The position numbers were made by a program, and so were the translations under genes. DNA of 44,862 nt, taken from assembly GCF_003692965.1 (NCBI RefSeq), contig NZ_REHC01000015.1, positions 1-44,862 of the forward strand, read 5' to 3'. The stretch comes from Lactobacillus sp. ESL0246. GTDB lineage: Bacteria; Bacillota; Bacilli; Lactobacillales; Lactobacillaceae. Below the pieces are notes generated by a model, which was not told the DNA's origin, ran no database searches, and saw only the letters and a program-made list of their open reading frames with translations. Shown in pieces: positions 14,967-24,125 of the stretch (position 1 is the stretch's first letter; the number at the start of each line of letters is the position of its first letter).

Positions 14967-16838
14967 ATGAATTTAAAACAGCAGTGGAAATTTATTCTTG
15001 TACTAGTTATCGGTATTTTTGGACTCATTTGTCAATTCGGCATTCATCCTAGTAGCTTATTTGAAATTGGCAAATTACAATTTCCAATTCAAACAATCTT
15101 AATTGATCTGGTGGGAATTATGATGTCTATTTCGTTATTTAATGAAATTTTGAGTGACTTTAAATCTGGTCGATATGGTGTTGATATTTTAGCTATCATT
15201 GCTGTCGTTTCAACAATTTTAATTGGTGATTACTGGGCTGAATGGATGATTCTCATCATGATGACTGGTGGTCAAACTTTAGAAGACTATGCAACTGGTC
15301 AAGCTGATAAAGAACTACGGTCCTTATTAAGTAATTCTCCTACAATCGCTAATAAAATTGTAAATAATAAATTGATTTCAGTTGCTGTTGATCAACTTCA
15401 GGTCAATGATCATGTTTTAATCAAACCTGGTGAACAAGTTCCTGTCGATGGCTATGTCGTTAATGGCGAATCCAGCTTTGATCAATCATCACTTACTGGT
15501 GAATCTATTCCGGTTAATAAAAAAATTGGCGATGAATTAATGTCTGGCTCAATTAATGGTAGTGTTGCTGTGGAAATGGTTGTTAATAAAAAAGCCAGCG
15601 ATTCGGAATATCAAACTATTGTTTCACTAGTTAAATCTTCTCAGTCACAACCAGCAAAATTTGTTAAAATGGCAGATCGTTACGCTGTACCTTTTACAAT
15701 TATTTCTTTAACGATCGGAATTGCTGCTTGGATTCATTCAGGAAATCCAGTTAATTTTGCCGAAGTAATGGTTGTCGCATCACCCTGCCCTCTATTAATT
15801 GCGGCTCCAGTTGCCATTGTCTCTGGAATGAGTTCAATGTCTAAAAATCACATTATTGTTAAGTCTGGACCAACAATCGAAAAACTTGCAACTGCAAAAA
15901 CATTTGCCTTTGATAAAACTGGAACACTCACTGAAAATCAATTAGTTATCGATGAAATTGTTCCTGCTGATAATGGAAGTAATTATAGTAAAGAAACTAT
16001 TCAAAGCTATGCGACGAGCGTTGAACAGCAATCAACACATATCATCGCTAATTCATTAGTTGATGCTACTGATAAAAGCTTACTGCAACCTGCTACCGAT
16101 ATTCAGGAAACGACTAGCCAAGGAATCAGCGGAAAAGTTGCAGGACATACCGTCAAGGTTGGAAAACTTAGTTTCATTGAACCTGATAAATCTATTCAAG
16201 CAGTTAATTCAACCGCTATTTACATTTCAATTGATGACAAGTACGCTGGCTATATTACCTTTAAAGATCAAGTTCGACCAGAAAGTGCCGAAACAGTTGC
16301 TCGACTAAAAAGGCAGAGTAATGCACATATTATGATGCTAACCGGTGATCACAAAGATGTTGCCACCAAAATTGGTCAAGATGTTGGCGTTAATGATATT
16401 CGTTATAACTTATTACCAGCACAAAAAATTGAAGCTATTAAAAACGTGCCAACAGACCAGCGACCAGTTGTAATGACAGGAGATGGAATCAATGACGCAC
16501 CAAGCTTATCAGCTGCAGATGTAGGAATTGCAATGGGAGCTAAGGGAGCCTCAGCGGCCAGTGAAAGTGCTGATGCCATCATTATGGTAAATGACCTGTC
16601 TAAAATTAATGATGCTGTAGCGATTGCCAAACATACTATGAAAGTAGCAAATATCGACGTTTTAACTGCTATTACAATAGTTGTTATTATTGAATTAATT
16701 GCATTCACAGGAGTTATTCCAGCCTTTTGGGGAGCTATTTTACAAGAAATTGTTGATATGATTTCAATTAGTTTAGCCTTACTTGCTAAAACAAAACCCA
16801 AAACCATGGCAGAAACAGGAATTTTACCAAGTAAATAA
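14967..16838 (+). CDS. P1B-4-type heavy-metal-transporting P-type ATPase
   Basis: A 623-residue membrane ATPase. The ion-path motif is SPC (Ser272-Pro273-Cys274), the mark of the P1B-4 group (PfeT/CtpD/CoaT), rather than CPC or CPH. Phosphorylation motif DKTGTLT starts at Asp316; the TGES actuator motif, MLTGDH and GDGINDAP (near 505-512) are intact. There is no N-terminal metal-binding domain, as is usual for this group. Expected job: export of Fe(II), Co(II) or Zn(II) from the cytosol. Annotation pipelines may call it cadmium/zinc exporter. Start ATG follows AGGAGGC. The PerR-like box upstream fits iron efflux. Confidence 0.88.
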   Translation: MNLKQQWKFILVLVIGIFGLICQFGIHPSSLFEIGKLQFPIQTILIDLVGIMMSISLFNEILSDFKSGRYGVDILAIIAVVSTILIGDYWAEWMILIMMTGGQTLEDYATGQADKELRSLLSNSPTIANKIVNNKLISVAVDQLQVNDHVLIKPGEQVPVDGYVVNGESSFDQSSLTGESIPVNKKIGDELMSGSINGSVAVEMVVNKKASDSEYQTIVSLVKSSQSQPAKFVKMADRYAVPFTIISLTIGIAAWIHSGNPVNFAEVMVVASPCPLLIAAPVAIVSGMSSMSKNHIIVKSGPTIEKLATAKTFAFDKTGTLTENQLVIDEIVPADNGSNYSKETIQSYATSVEQQSTHIIANSLVDATDKSLLQPATDIQETTSQGISGKVAGHTVKVGKLSFIEPDKSIQAVNSTAIYISIDDKYAGYITFKDQVRPESAETVARLKRQSNAHIMMLTGDHKDVATKIGQDVGVNDIRYNLLPAQKIEAIKNVPTDQRPVVMTGDGINDAPSLSAADVGIAMGAKGASAASESADAIIMVNDLSKINDAVAIAKHTMKVANIDVLTAITIVVIIELIAFTGVIPAFWGAILQEIVDMISISLALLAKTKPKTMAETGILPSK

Positions 16839-16877
16839 TTGCTAAATAAAAAATATATCTAAAATAGCTAATAATCC

Positions 16878-16925
16878 TTAAAGGGAGTCAAAAAGTTGTC
16901 TAACTTTTTGACTCCCTTTATTTTG
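16878..16925 (+). terminator. Terminator after the metal ATPase
   Basis: A 17-pair stem (16881-16897 with 16902-16918) with a 4-base loop, followed by T-rich sequence on the plus strand. Confidence 0.9.
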
Positions 16926-17006
16926 TTAATTAAAGTGTTAATTTACTTACATATTTTTGGCTTTATAACCAAAATAATCATTTATAATAAAATTGTTAGG
17001 TATTTA

Positions 17007-17687
17007 TCAAATAAAACCCAAAAAATTATATAAAATATGAGCCATTATTGAATAGCGCAAGTCCTTAGTCTTCACATATACCCATGCTAATATGCTTCCT
17101 AATGCCCAATATACGAAAAGAAACTTGGTAAAGGCGGGGTTATGAGCATAGCCAAAAACAAAGCCACTCACAATAATTCCTAACCATTTATTTAAAATAC
17201 TTTTATTCCCAAAAAAGGTATTAAATAGCATGCCACGAAAAATAGTTTCCTCAAAAAGCGGTGCAACTATAACTACCATCGGTCTAAAGTAAACACCTGC
17301 TTTTTGCGAAATTTCATTTAGCTGCATTTGATTGGCTGAAGTCGTATGTCCGTTAATACCCAGTAAGATAGGTATCCCTATGCTTACGCAAATTAGTAAA
17401 ATAAAACCAAGACATGCAACTAGCAAACGGTGCATGTCCCAATGTGGACTTGCATTATATTTCCAAACATTTTTCCTTCTCAATTGGCCACGATAAAGAT
17501 AAAATAATAGAGATAATACCAAGACGGTAATTGTCACTACGGTTATCATATATACATTTACATCAAGATGATATTTCTGCATAACTTTCTGAGGATAAAA
17601 ATACAGTGGCTGAACGAAGGAGTATAAAAGAAAAGATACAATCATGATAATAATATTCCCCAGGAAATAAATTGCTTTTTTCATCAT
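17007..17687 (-). CDS. CPBP-family intramembrane glutamic endopeptidase
   Basis: A 226-residue membrane protein of the CAAX protease/bacteriocin-processing (Abi) family with about six to seven membrane segments. The three core motifs are present: EETIFRGML (EExxxR, near residue 143), FGYAH (FxxxH, near 180) and HILYNFLG (HxxxN/B, near 217). In lactic acid bacteria such proteins are linked to bacteriocin self-immunity or surface protein processing, but no bacteriocin gene is next to it. Start at 17687 or the adjacent ATG 17684 follows AGGATG. It stands alone and converges on the metal ATPase. Confidence 0.85.
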   Translation of the reverse strand: MMKKAIYFLGNIIIMIVSFLLYSFVQPLYFYPQKVMQKYHLDVNVYMITVVTITVLVLSLLFYLYRGQLRRKNVWKYNASPHWDMHRLLVACLGFILLICVSIGIPILLGINGHTTSANQMQLNEISQKAGVYFRPMVVIVAPLFEETIFRGMLFNTFFGNKSILNKWLGIIVSGFVFGYAHNPAFTKFLFVYWALGSILAWVYVKTKDLRYSIMAHILYNFLGFI

Positions 17688-17865
17688 CTAACATCCTATT
17701 CTTAAAATTTGATTTTGCTTGCTTATCAAGTATATCATCCTTTAACTTTTGACAGTAATTGTCACGTTTTAAAAAGTTCGAAACATTTTTTCAAAATTGA
17801 TAACAATCACTAAATCTTGGGCAATTCAATTATGATATTGATATATTTATTATAAGGTAATAATT

Positions 17866-18933
17866 ATGGTTAGTTTTTTTAGTCAGGCAAAGTCGTTCAG
17901 CTGGCTTTCAATAATTGTATTTATATCGTTTGTTCTTTTTTTAACCTTTTGGCTAATTGAACCACGTCGATTAATTAATGGTATTTTCTTTACCTTTTTC
18001 CTTTTTTTAGCAATTGTTTGGTTATCTGCTTTAATTCTGATAACCAATTCTCATTTTTTGATTTTAACTTATAAAATTTTAATAGGTTTAGTTATTAGTC
18101 TATTCGTATTGTTACTTGCTTTTTCTTGGATCTTTTTTCTCTGGAATGCATATATCGTTTGGCACCATGAAAGTCATACAATTGGTAATCTACTAACACT
18201 TTTTCTTGGGTTTGCCATCTTGATTTCGTGGATACTAATCATTGGTCCGTTTAGGCAACTACCCTCTTGGATTAAGTTCCTTTCCCTAGCACCAGCGGGT
18301 ATTATTATTTATTTAGTTCTTGTGGCCTATAACTTTCTCATTAATCTTTTATTATATCAGTTTGTTCCCCGACAATATAATCAAGACTATTTAATAGTTT
18401 TAGGTTCTGGCTTGTCTAATGGCAAAAAAGTAACTCCCCTGTTGGCAACTCGCATTAATTGTGCTATTCAATATGCTGATAAGCAAATAAAAAAAGGAAA
18501 CAAAGCACCTAAATTCATCATGTCAGGCGGAAAGGGTAATGATGAAGATATTTCCGAAGCCCAAGCAATGGCTGAATACGCAATTGACCAAGGTATTAAT
18601 CCGAATCTTATCTTATGTGAAAGTAGGTCTAAAAATACTTACCAAAATATGCTTTTTTCGTCTAGCCTTGCTTTTCAAGACTTTGGAAGCTCAAAATATC
18701 GAGCAAAATTTTTCAGTAACAACTACCATATTTTTCGTGCTTCGCTTATTGCTAAAGCAGCCGGATTAAACGCTAATGGAATTGGTTGTTATACTAGATT
18801 TTACTTTTTACCAAACGCAATTATGAGGGAATTTGTAGGAGTCTTACTAATTAATAAAAAACGTCATTTAATTATAACTATTGCAATACTGCTTTTTTTC
18901 ACTTTAGCAACAGTGATCAACCTTATATGGTAG
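17866..18933 (+). CDS. YdcF/ElyC-like DUF218 protein with membrane N-terminus
   Basis: A 355-residue protein. Residues 1-170 hold about five to six membrane segments. Residues 175-320 form a DUF218 domain with YLIVLGSGLSNGKKVTPLLATR, KFIMSGGKGNDEDISEAQAMAEYA and the ESRSKNTYQNMLFS motif. A last hydrophobic segment is near 335-353. Related proteins (SanA, ElyC, YdcF) take part in envelope maintenance, but the activity is not known. Start ATG follows AAGGTAATAATT. It precedes the ABC transporter with its own spacing of 128 bases. Confidence 0.85.
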   Translation: MVSFFSQAKSFSWLSIIVFISFVLFLTFWLIEPRRLINGIFFTFFLFLAIVWLSALILITNSHFLILTYKILIGLVISLFVLLLAFSWIFFLWNAYIVWHHESHTIGNLLTLFLGFAILISWILIIGPFRQLPSWIKFLSLAPAGIIIYLVLVAYNFLINLLLYQFVPRQYNQDYLIVLGSGLSNGKKVTPLLATRINCAIQYADKQIKKGNKAPKFIMSGGKGNDEDISEAQAMAEYAIDQGINPNLILCESRSKNTYQNMLFSSSLAFQDFGSSKYRAKFFSNNYHIFRASLIAKAAGLNANGIGCYTRFYFLPNAIMREFVGVLLINKKRHLIITIAILLFFTLATVINLIW

Positions 18934-19061
18934 ATATAAATTGAACTCACTTACTAAAAAGTAATTTTAATTTATAGTTTAAGTGGGCTTTAATTTTTAG
19001 AAATGTTAAACTAGTGTCTATTAATCTATAACTTACTAATAATTTATACAAGGAAATAAAT

Positions 19062-21407
19062 ATGTTACAATTAAAAAATTTACGCAAAACATATCATATT
19101 GGAGATACATCAACTCATGCATTGAATGACGTTTCTGTCTCATTTCGTAACCAAGAATTTGTGGCTATTTTAGGACCTAGTGGCTCTGGCAAGACAACAA
19201 TGTTAAATGTTATTGGCGGACTTGATCGATATGACAGTGGCGACTTGATTATCAATGGCAAATCAACTAAAAATTTCAAAGAGACTGACTGGGATGCTTA
19301 TCGAAATAATTCTGTTGGCTTTGTTTTTCAAAACTATAACTTAATTTCACACTTATCAATCAGTGCCAATGTAGAACTAGGAATGAATCTATCTGGGATC
19401 TCAGCAGTTGAACGTCATAAGCGTGCAATCAATGCCCTAACACAAGTTGGATTGAAAGATCAGATTCACAAAAACCCCAATCAATTATCGGGTGGTCAAA
19501 TGCAACGAGTAGCAATTGCTAGAGCATTAGCTAATAACCCTGACATTTTACTTTGTGATGAACCGACAGGTGCTTTAGATACTGAAACATCAGAACAAAT
19601 TATGCAGTTGATTAAAAAGCTATCTCAGGATCGCTTAGTTATAATGGTTACACACAATCCGGAGCTAGCCACAGAATATGCAACTAGAATTGTTAATTTT
19701 CAAGATGGTAGGATATTGAATGATTCTAATCCATTCACACCAACTGATGAAAGTGACACCTTCAACTTAAAGCGGACGAAAATGTCATATTGGAATGCAA
19801 TCAAACTTAGTTTTACCAATATTTTAACTAAAAAAGGAAGAACCACTTTAACTGCATTTGCTTCAAGCATTGGTATTATTTCAATTGCGATTGTATTAGC
19901 TTTATCTAATGGTTTTCAAAAACAGATAGACACAACAATGAGCAAAGCATTAGCTAAGTATCCAGTTTCTATCACTCAAAGTGCTACTAACTTAGATAGT
20001 TTTTCCTCAAAAAATGATACCAATCAGATAGCCAAAAATCGGGGTTATGTGACCGTTAGAAAAGCTAAGGCGCAACAAAATGCTCATAGAAACAAAATTT
20101 CAAAAAGTTATATTAATTATGTAAAACGAATTAATCCGGACTATGCAAATAATATTTCTTATCAAGTTGCTGTAAACTTGAATCTTTTAGGAAAAGTTAA
20201 TGGTAAAATTAAGCGCGTACAATTTTCTCCATTAGAAGCGGGATCCACGATGTCACAAGCATATTCTCAAATACAAACCCAAGCTGCTGGCATGTCATTC
20301 ATGGGCTCAACAGTTTTTCCAACTACACTTGATAAAAGTAAAGGTAATATTTTAAAAGAAAACTATCGTTTATTATCTGGCACTTGGCCCCAAAAATTAA
20401 CTGATTTAGTTTTAGTTGTAGATGATCAAAACACCGTTATTGATAATGTGCTTAAAAATCTTGGTTTTACCATTAAAGATGGTGATAAAGTTGACCTTAA
20501 TAAGTTAGTTGGTCGAGAGTTTAAAATTGTTGATAACAATAATTATTATCAGCAATTACCTACTGGGATGTTTATTCCAAAAAAAGTAGACCAAGAAATG
20601 TATAACCGTAGCAATATTAAACTTCGAATTGTTAGTGTAATTAGACCTAAAAGTAAAGATTCTATGGAGCTTCTGTCTCACGGAATTGTATATAATGACC
20701 GTTTGGCATTAAAGATTATTAAGCAAAATCAAAAATCTGCTATTGTCAAAGCTCAACAAAAATCTGATCAAAACGTGATGACTGGTCAAAGCATGAACTC
20801 CGCTGCTAAAAAGCAAATGCTCCAATCAATTGGTGGCTCAGTTATTCCTGCAGGAATTATGATTTATCCAAATAATTTTGATTCAAAAACTAAAGTTTTA
20901 AACTATTTAGACAAATGGAATAAAGGAAAGAATAAAAAAGATCAAATTGTTTACACCGATATGTCTAGTGCAGTGACATCAATGACTGGTGGCTTGCTTA
21001 ACGGAATCACTACAGTATTAGTTGCTTTTGCAGCAATTTCATTGGTAACTTCAATGATTATGATTGGTATTCTAACCTATACTTCAGTTTTAGAAAGAAC
21101 AAAAGAAATTGGTATTTTGAAAGCTTTAGGAGCAAGAAAAAAAGATATTACACGCGTTTTTGATGCTGAGACATTTATTTTGGGTGTTTTCTCAGGAATT
21201 TTAGGAATTATCATTGCTTGGCTACTGATTTTTCCAATTAACAGCATACTGTATTCCATAACTGACCTATCAAATGTTGCCCAGTTAAATCCACTTCATG
21301 CATTAATTCTAATTATTATTTCGACAATTTTAACCATGATAGGAGGCCACTTGCCTGCTAGAATGGCTGCTAGAAAAGATGCAGCAATTGCTTTAAGAAG
21401 TGAATAG
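19062..21407 (+). CDS. MacB-like ABC transporter, ATPase fused to permease
   Basis: A 781-residue fusion. Residues 1-225 are a LolD/MacB-type ATPase: Walker A GPSGSGKTT, signature LSGGQMQRVAIARAL, Walker B ILLCDEPTGALD. Residues 255-280 are a membrane helix followed by a large extracytoplasmic domain (about 290-640). The C-terminus holds three helices of an FtsX-type permease (SMIMIGILTYTSVLERTKEIGILKALGARKKDI). This mechanotransmission type moves or expels peptides and antibiotics rather than importing solutes. No peptide or two-component genes are adjacent, so the substrate is unknown. Start ATG follows AAGGAAATAAAT. Confidence 0.9.
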   Translation: MLQLKNLRKTYHIGDTSTHALNDVSVSFRNQEFVAILGPSGSGKTTMLNVIGGLDRYDSGDLIINGKSTKNFKETDWDAYRNNSVGFVFQNYNLISHLSISANVELGMNLSGISAVERHKRAINALTQVGLKDQIHKNPNQLSGGQMQRVAIARALANNPDILLCDEPTGALDTETSEQIMQLIKKLSQDRLVIMVTHNPELATEYATRIVNFQDGRILNDSNPFTPTDESDTFNLKRTKMSYWNAIKLSFTNILTKKGRTTLTAFASSIGIISIAIVLALSNGFQKQIDTTMSKALAKYPVSITQSATNLDSFSSKNDTNQIAKNRGYVTVRKAKAQQNAHRNKISKSYINYVKRINPDYANNISYQVAVNLNLLGKVNGKIKRVQFSPLEAGSTMSQAYSQIQTQAAGMSFMGSTVFPTTLDKSKGNILKENYRLLSGTWPQKLTDLVLVVDDQNTVIDNVLKNLGFTIKDGDKVDLNKLVGREFKIVDNNNYYQQLPTGMFIPKKVDQEMYNRSNIKLRIVSVIRPKSKDSMELLSHGIVYNDRLALKIIKQNQKSAIVKAQQKSDQNVMTGQSMNSAAKKQMLQSIGGSVIPAGIMIYPNNFDSKTKVLNYLDKWNKGKNKKDQIVYTDMSSAVTSMTGGLLNGITTVLVAFAAISLVTSMIMIGILTYTSVLERTKEIGILKALGARKKDITRVFDAETFILGVFSGILGIIIAWLLIFPINSILYSITDLSNVAQLNPLHALILIIISTILTMIGGHLPARMAARKDAAIALRSE

Positions 21408-21427
21408 GTTTCCCAAAATAAGGATAG

Positions 21428-21476
21428 CAAAAAGGGGTGTCATTGTTACATGTGAAACAATGACACCCCTTTTCAT
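21428..21476 (+). terminator. Strong terminator after the ABC transporter
   Basis: AAAGGGGTGTCATTGTT and its complement form a long perfect stem (about 21431-21447 with 21456-21472) followed by TTTT. The top of the hairpin coincides with a parS-like 16-mer. Confidence 0.9.
21444..21459. other. parS-like site 1
   Basis: TGTTACATGTGAAACA matches the universal ParB-binding consensus TGTTNCACGTGAAACA with one mismatch (CATGTG for CACGTG). It is about 23.4 kb from dnaA. Because it sits in the top of a terminator hairpin, part of its symmetry could be explained by the hairpin. Confidence 0.5.
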
Positions 21477-21517
21477 ATTTCTTAATATTATAAATTAGTG
21501 GAAAAAGATTTCTTCTA

Positions 21518-21547
21518 TTGACAAATTGGCATATACCAATTTATAAT
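21518..21547 (+). promoter_or_regulatory. nagB promoter with NagR/YvoA-type operator in the spacer
   Basis: TTGACA (21518-21523), an 18-base spacer and TATAAT (21542-21547). The spacer, AATTGGCATATACCAATT, is one base from a perfect palindrome and resembles GntR/HutC-type NagR (YvoA) operators (TGGTATAGACCA-like). Binding there would block RNA polymerase, giving induction by amino sugar phosphates. Confidence 0.65.
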
Positions 21548-21575
21548 TAATTTAGTTATTTTGGGAGGAATACAT

Positions 21576-22298
21576 ATGAAAGTTATAATTACAGGTAATA
21601 AAGCTGAAGCAAGTACAAAAGCGTTTGAAATCTTTCAAAAAAGCATCGAAAGTGGTGCTAAAGTTATCGGTTTAGCCACTGGTTCCACGCCTGAAGATCT
21701 TTATCAACAATGGACTAAGAGCAATTTAGATAACAGCAAATTGACTAGTATCAATTTAGATGAATATGTTGGTCTTTCAGCCGATAATGACCAAAGCTAT
21801 CATTATTTTATGCAAAAGCATTTATTTGAACAAAAGCCATTTAAGAATTCATATGTACCTGATGGTATTAAAGCTATCAAGGATCCTGAAGGGACTTCTG
21901 CTGATTACAACCAGATCATTCAGGACAATCCAATCGACATCCAACTTCTTGGTCTAGGACAAAATGGTCACATCGCTTTTAATGAACCCGGAACCTCTTT
22001 TGATTCAGTCACTCATGAAGTGAAACTAACCAAAAACACTATTAAAGCTAACTCTCGGTTCTTCAGCAATATTGATGAAGTGCCTAAATCTGCAATTTGT
22101 ATGGGAATTGCTAATATTATGTCTGCTAAAAAGATTGTAATCATGGCTTTTGGTGAAAATAAAGCCGATGCTGTCAAGAAGATGGTTGAGGGGCCAGTAA
22201 CTGAAGAAGTCCCTGCCTCCATTTTACAAAATCATGGCAACGTTACTTTAATTGTCGATCAAGAAGCCGCAAGCAAATTAAATGAAAATTATCGTTAA
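21576..22298 (+). CDS. nagB: Glucosamine-6-phosphate deaminase
   Basis: A 240-residue cytosolic enzyme converting glucosamine-6-phosphate to fructose-6-phosphate and ammonia, so that amino sugars enter glycolysis. Signatures are LATGSTPEDLYQQW, SINLDEYVGL, LGLGQNGHIAFNEPG and the C-terminal ASILQNHGNVTLIVD. Start ATG 21576 is chosen because GGGAGGA lies 8 bases upstream; an in-frame TTG at 21561 lies within that site. Monocistronic, with its own operator and terminator. Confidence 0.96.
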   Translation: MKVIITGNKAEASTKAFEIFQKSIESGAKVIGLATGSTPEDLYQQWTKSNLDNSKLTSINLDEYVGLSADNDQSYHYFMQKHLFEQKPFKNSYVPDGIKAIKDPEGTSADYNQIIQDNPIDIQLLGLGQNGHIAFNEPGTSFDSVTHEVKLTKNTIKANSRFFSNIDEVPKSAICMGIANIMSAKKIVIMAFGENKADAVKKMVEGPVTEEVPASILQNHGNVTLIVDQEAASKLNENYR

Positions 22299-22317
22299 TA
22301 TCTTGTCATACCTTTTT

Positions 22318-22346
22318 AAAGAGCTGCTTTAAGTAGCTCTTTTTAT
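22318..22346 (+). terminator. Terminator after nagB
   Basis: AGAGCT (22320-22325) and AGCTCT (22335-22340) with inner pairs, followed by TTTTTATTTT. Confidence 0.8.
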
Positions 22347-22449
22347 TTTAATATATTAACGCAATATTGTATATGATTGGTGCATATCATTAGGCTGGCT
22401 AAATATTGTGTATTATAATTAGGATATACTTAGAAAGGATGGTGATTAA

Positions 22450-23004
22450 TTGAAGCGGAGTAAAAAATGGTTACTGATCCTCTGGATAATTTTATTATTA
22501 CCCATACCAGTTTACCTTCTTTGGGAAAATAATAATCTTTGGCAACAATATTTAAAGATTAGCTTGCCTTCATTAGGTAAGCTTAACCCAATTTTTTCCT
22601 GGTACTTAGTAGGTATCAGTGCAGTTATCCTTTTAATACTAGTTATTAGTTTGATAACCATCTTATTCTGGCCAGTACAACGATACTTCAATTTAATTCA
22701 TAAGCGGGACGGACAAGTTAAAATCACCAGTAAAGCAATTAATGGTTATGTGATGAATTCTTTAGCGGACTTACCATATTTGAACAAAGCCAAGGTTGAT
22801 TCAAGGTTAACTAATCGTAAAATTAAAATACGGATTAGTGGTGATCTCGGTTCTAGTGAAAACGTATCAAACCTGCTTAATGATTATTTAGCAGAACTGG
22901 AAAAAAACCTCAAACAATATTTAGGAATTGAGCAGAAGCCCAAAATCAAAATCAAATTTGTAAACTATCATTCTTCTGCTAAATCAGAACAACGAGTTCA
23001 ATAA
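22450..23004 (+). CDS. amaP: Asp23-associated membrane anchor AmaP
   Basis: A 184-residue protein with two membrane helices (about residues 7-26 and 52-78) and a cytoplasmic C-terminal region with GQVKITSKAINGYVMNSLADLP, as in AmaP (alkaline shock response membrane anchor). AmaP tethers Asp23 to the membrane in staphylococci. The start is TTG at 22450, after an AAAGGATGG site; the only nearby ATG gives a four-codon frame. It is followed 11 bases later by the DUF2273 gene and then asp23, the usual cluster. Confidence 0.88.
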   Translation: MKRSKKWLLILWIILLLPIPVYLLWENNNLWQQYLKISLPSLGKLNPIFSWYLVGISAVILLILVISLITILFWPVQRYFNLIHKRDGQVKITSKAINGYVMNSLADLPYLNKAKVDSRLTNRKIKIRISGDLGSSENVSNLLNDYLAELEKNLKQYLGIEQKPKIKIKFVNYHSSAKSEQRVQ

Positions 23005-23015
23005 AGGAGGCAGAA

Positions 23016-23195
23016 ATGAAAGAAAATTTACAAAAGTACTTTCCAGAAATAAGTGGTGCAATACTTGGAACACTATTAGCATTTTGCTTTATAGGATTGG
23101 GATTTTTTAAGACGATTTTTGTAATAGTAATGTTAGTTGTTGGTGCTTTAGTTGGTCATTATGGACCATTGCTTAAAAATTTAAAAAACAAATAA
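23016..23195 (+). CDS. DUF2273 small membrane protein
   Basis: A 59-residue protein (MKENLQKYFPEISGAILGTL and onward) with two closely spaced hydrophobic stretches (about residues 12-28 and 31-48) and a Lys-rich tail. DUF2273 genes sit between amaP and asp23/gls24 genes in Firmicutes. A perfect AAAGGAGG site precedes the ATG at 23016. Function not established; presumed part of the envelope-stress complex. Confidence 0.88.
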   Translation: MKENLQKYFPEISGAILGTLLAFCFIGLGFFKTIFVIVMLVVGALVGHYGPLLKNLKNK

Positions 23196-23215
23196 ACATA
23201 TGAAAGGAAATTTAT

Positions 23216-23734
23216 ATGACAGAAAATAATTCAAAACACGAAGTTAAAGGTGACTTAAATTATGATTCAAAGGTAATTCAAAAAATTATTGGAATTGCTT
23301 TATCTGATATTAAAGGACTCCTAACAGTTAATGGTGGTTTCTTCTCAAACTTAGCTGATAAAATCGTTAATACCGACGATGTTACCAATGGCATCAATGT
23401 TGAAGTTGGCAAAAAGCAAGTTGCCGTTGACATTGAAATTGTCGCAGAATACGGTGTTGAAATAGCCAAGTTATATGACCAAATCAAGAAAAAGATTTAT
23501 GATAAAGTTAAAGAAATGACCGGCTTGGATACAGTTGAAGTCAATGTTACTGTTGTCGATATTAAGACTAAAGAGCAACATGAAAAAGATTCCGTTAGCT
23601 TGCAAGACAAAATCACTGGCACAACCAAAGATGCTAAAGAAAAAATTGGTAGCCGCGTAGATAAAGTTGAAAACAAAATTGACGATAAGACAGAAGATAT
23701 TAAAAAAAAACAAATGACTAATAGAGTAAACTAA
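23216..23734 (+). CDS. Asp23/Gls24 family envelope stress response protein
   Basis: A 172-residue protein. Residues 12-115 form the Asp23/Gls24 domain (YDSKVIQKIIGIALSDIKGL, VDIEIVAEYGVEIAKLYDQI, VNVTVVDIKTKEQ). The C-terminal 50 residues are a highly charged, Lys/Asp-rich, probably helical tail (TTKDAKEKIGSRVDKVENKI), as in Gls24-like proteins. It is expected to be held at the membrane by AmaP and to respond to cell-envelope stress. Start ATG 23216 follows AAAGGAAAT. Last gene of the operon. Confidence 0.93.
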   Translation: MTENNSKHEVKGDLNYDSKVIQKIIGIALSDIKGLLTVNGGFFSNLADKIVNTDDVTNGINVEVGKKQVAVDIEIVAEYGVEIAKLYDQIKKKIYDKVKEMTGLDTVEVNVTVVDIKTKEQHEKDSVSLQDKITGTTKDAKEKIGSRVDKVENKIDDKTEDIKKKQMTNRVN

Positions 23735-23783
23735 ACTTTAACTGGGGTGTAATCAAAAAGTTTATCATTTACTAATTAGTTTT

Positions 23784-23825
23784 AAATACACGATCCCAAT
23801 ATTTATTGGGGCGTGTATTTTATTT
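23784..23825 (+). terminator. Terminator after asp23
   Basis: AAATACACG (23784-23792) pairs with CGTGTATTT (23812-23820), with an inner CCCAAT/ATTGGG helix, followed by TATTTG. Confidence 0.8.
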
Positions 23826-24109
23826 GTTAGGTCTTTTAATATTGTTAAAACAATATACATAAATTTAAGTATCCATTTAATTTATCCTAACAAGCTGATC
23901 ATAAAATCGTTCAGATAATTACAGTTCAACTAAGTAAACAGCTGTTTCTCCAAAAACATCATTATAGCAGTCACTTTTTTGAAACACAGTCTGAGTAATA
24001 ATCATTAATTTAGGTGTATCTCAGTATGTCTAACAATTATGAAACACCTCAATTGCGTGAGATTAATTCATAACTACATCTCTTTCGAGTTTCAACCAAG
24101 ATTTTTATA

Positions 24110-24125
24110 AGTTTCACGTGTAACA
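24110..24125. other. parS-like site 2
   Basis: AGTTTCACGTGTAACA; its reverse complement TGTTACACGTGAAACT matches TGTTNCACGTGAAACA at all fixed bases but the last. It lies in non-coding DNA about 20.7 kb from dnaA. Confidence 0.65.

Noticed and set aside
16403-16807. 134-codon frame opposite the metal ATPase
   Set aside because: Shadow of the ATPase coding strand with hydrophobic bias; no ribosome binding site.
18940-19000. Possible terminator after the DUF218 gene (CTCACTT with AAGTGGG)
   Set aside because: Only seven pairs including a G-U, with a loop of more than 25 bases; too weak to call.
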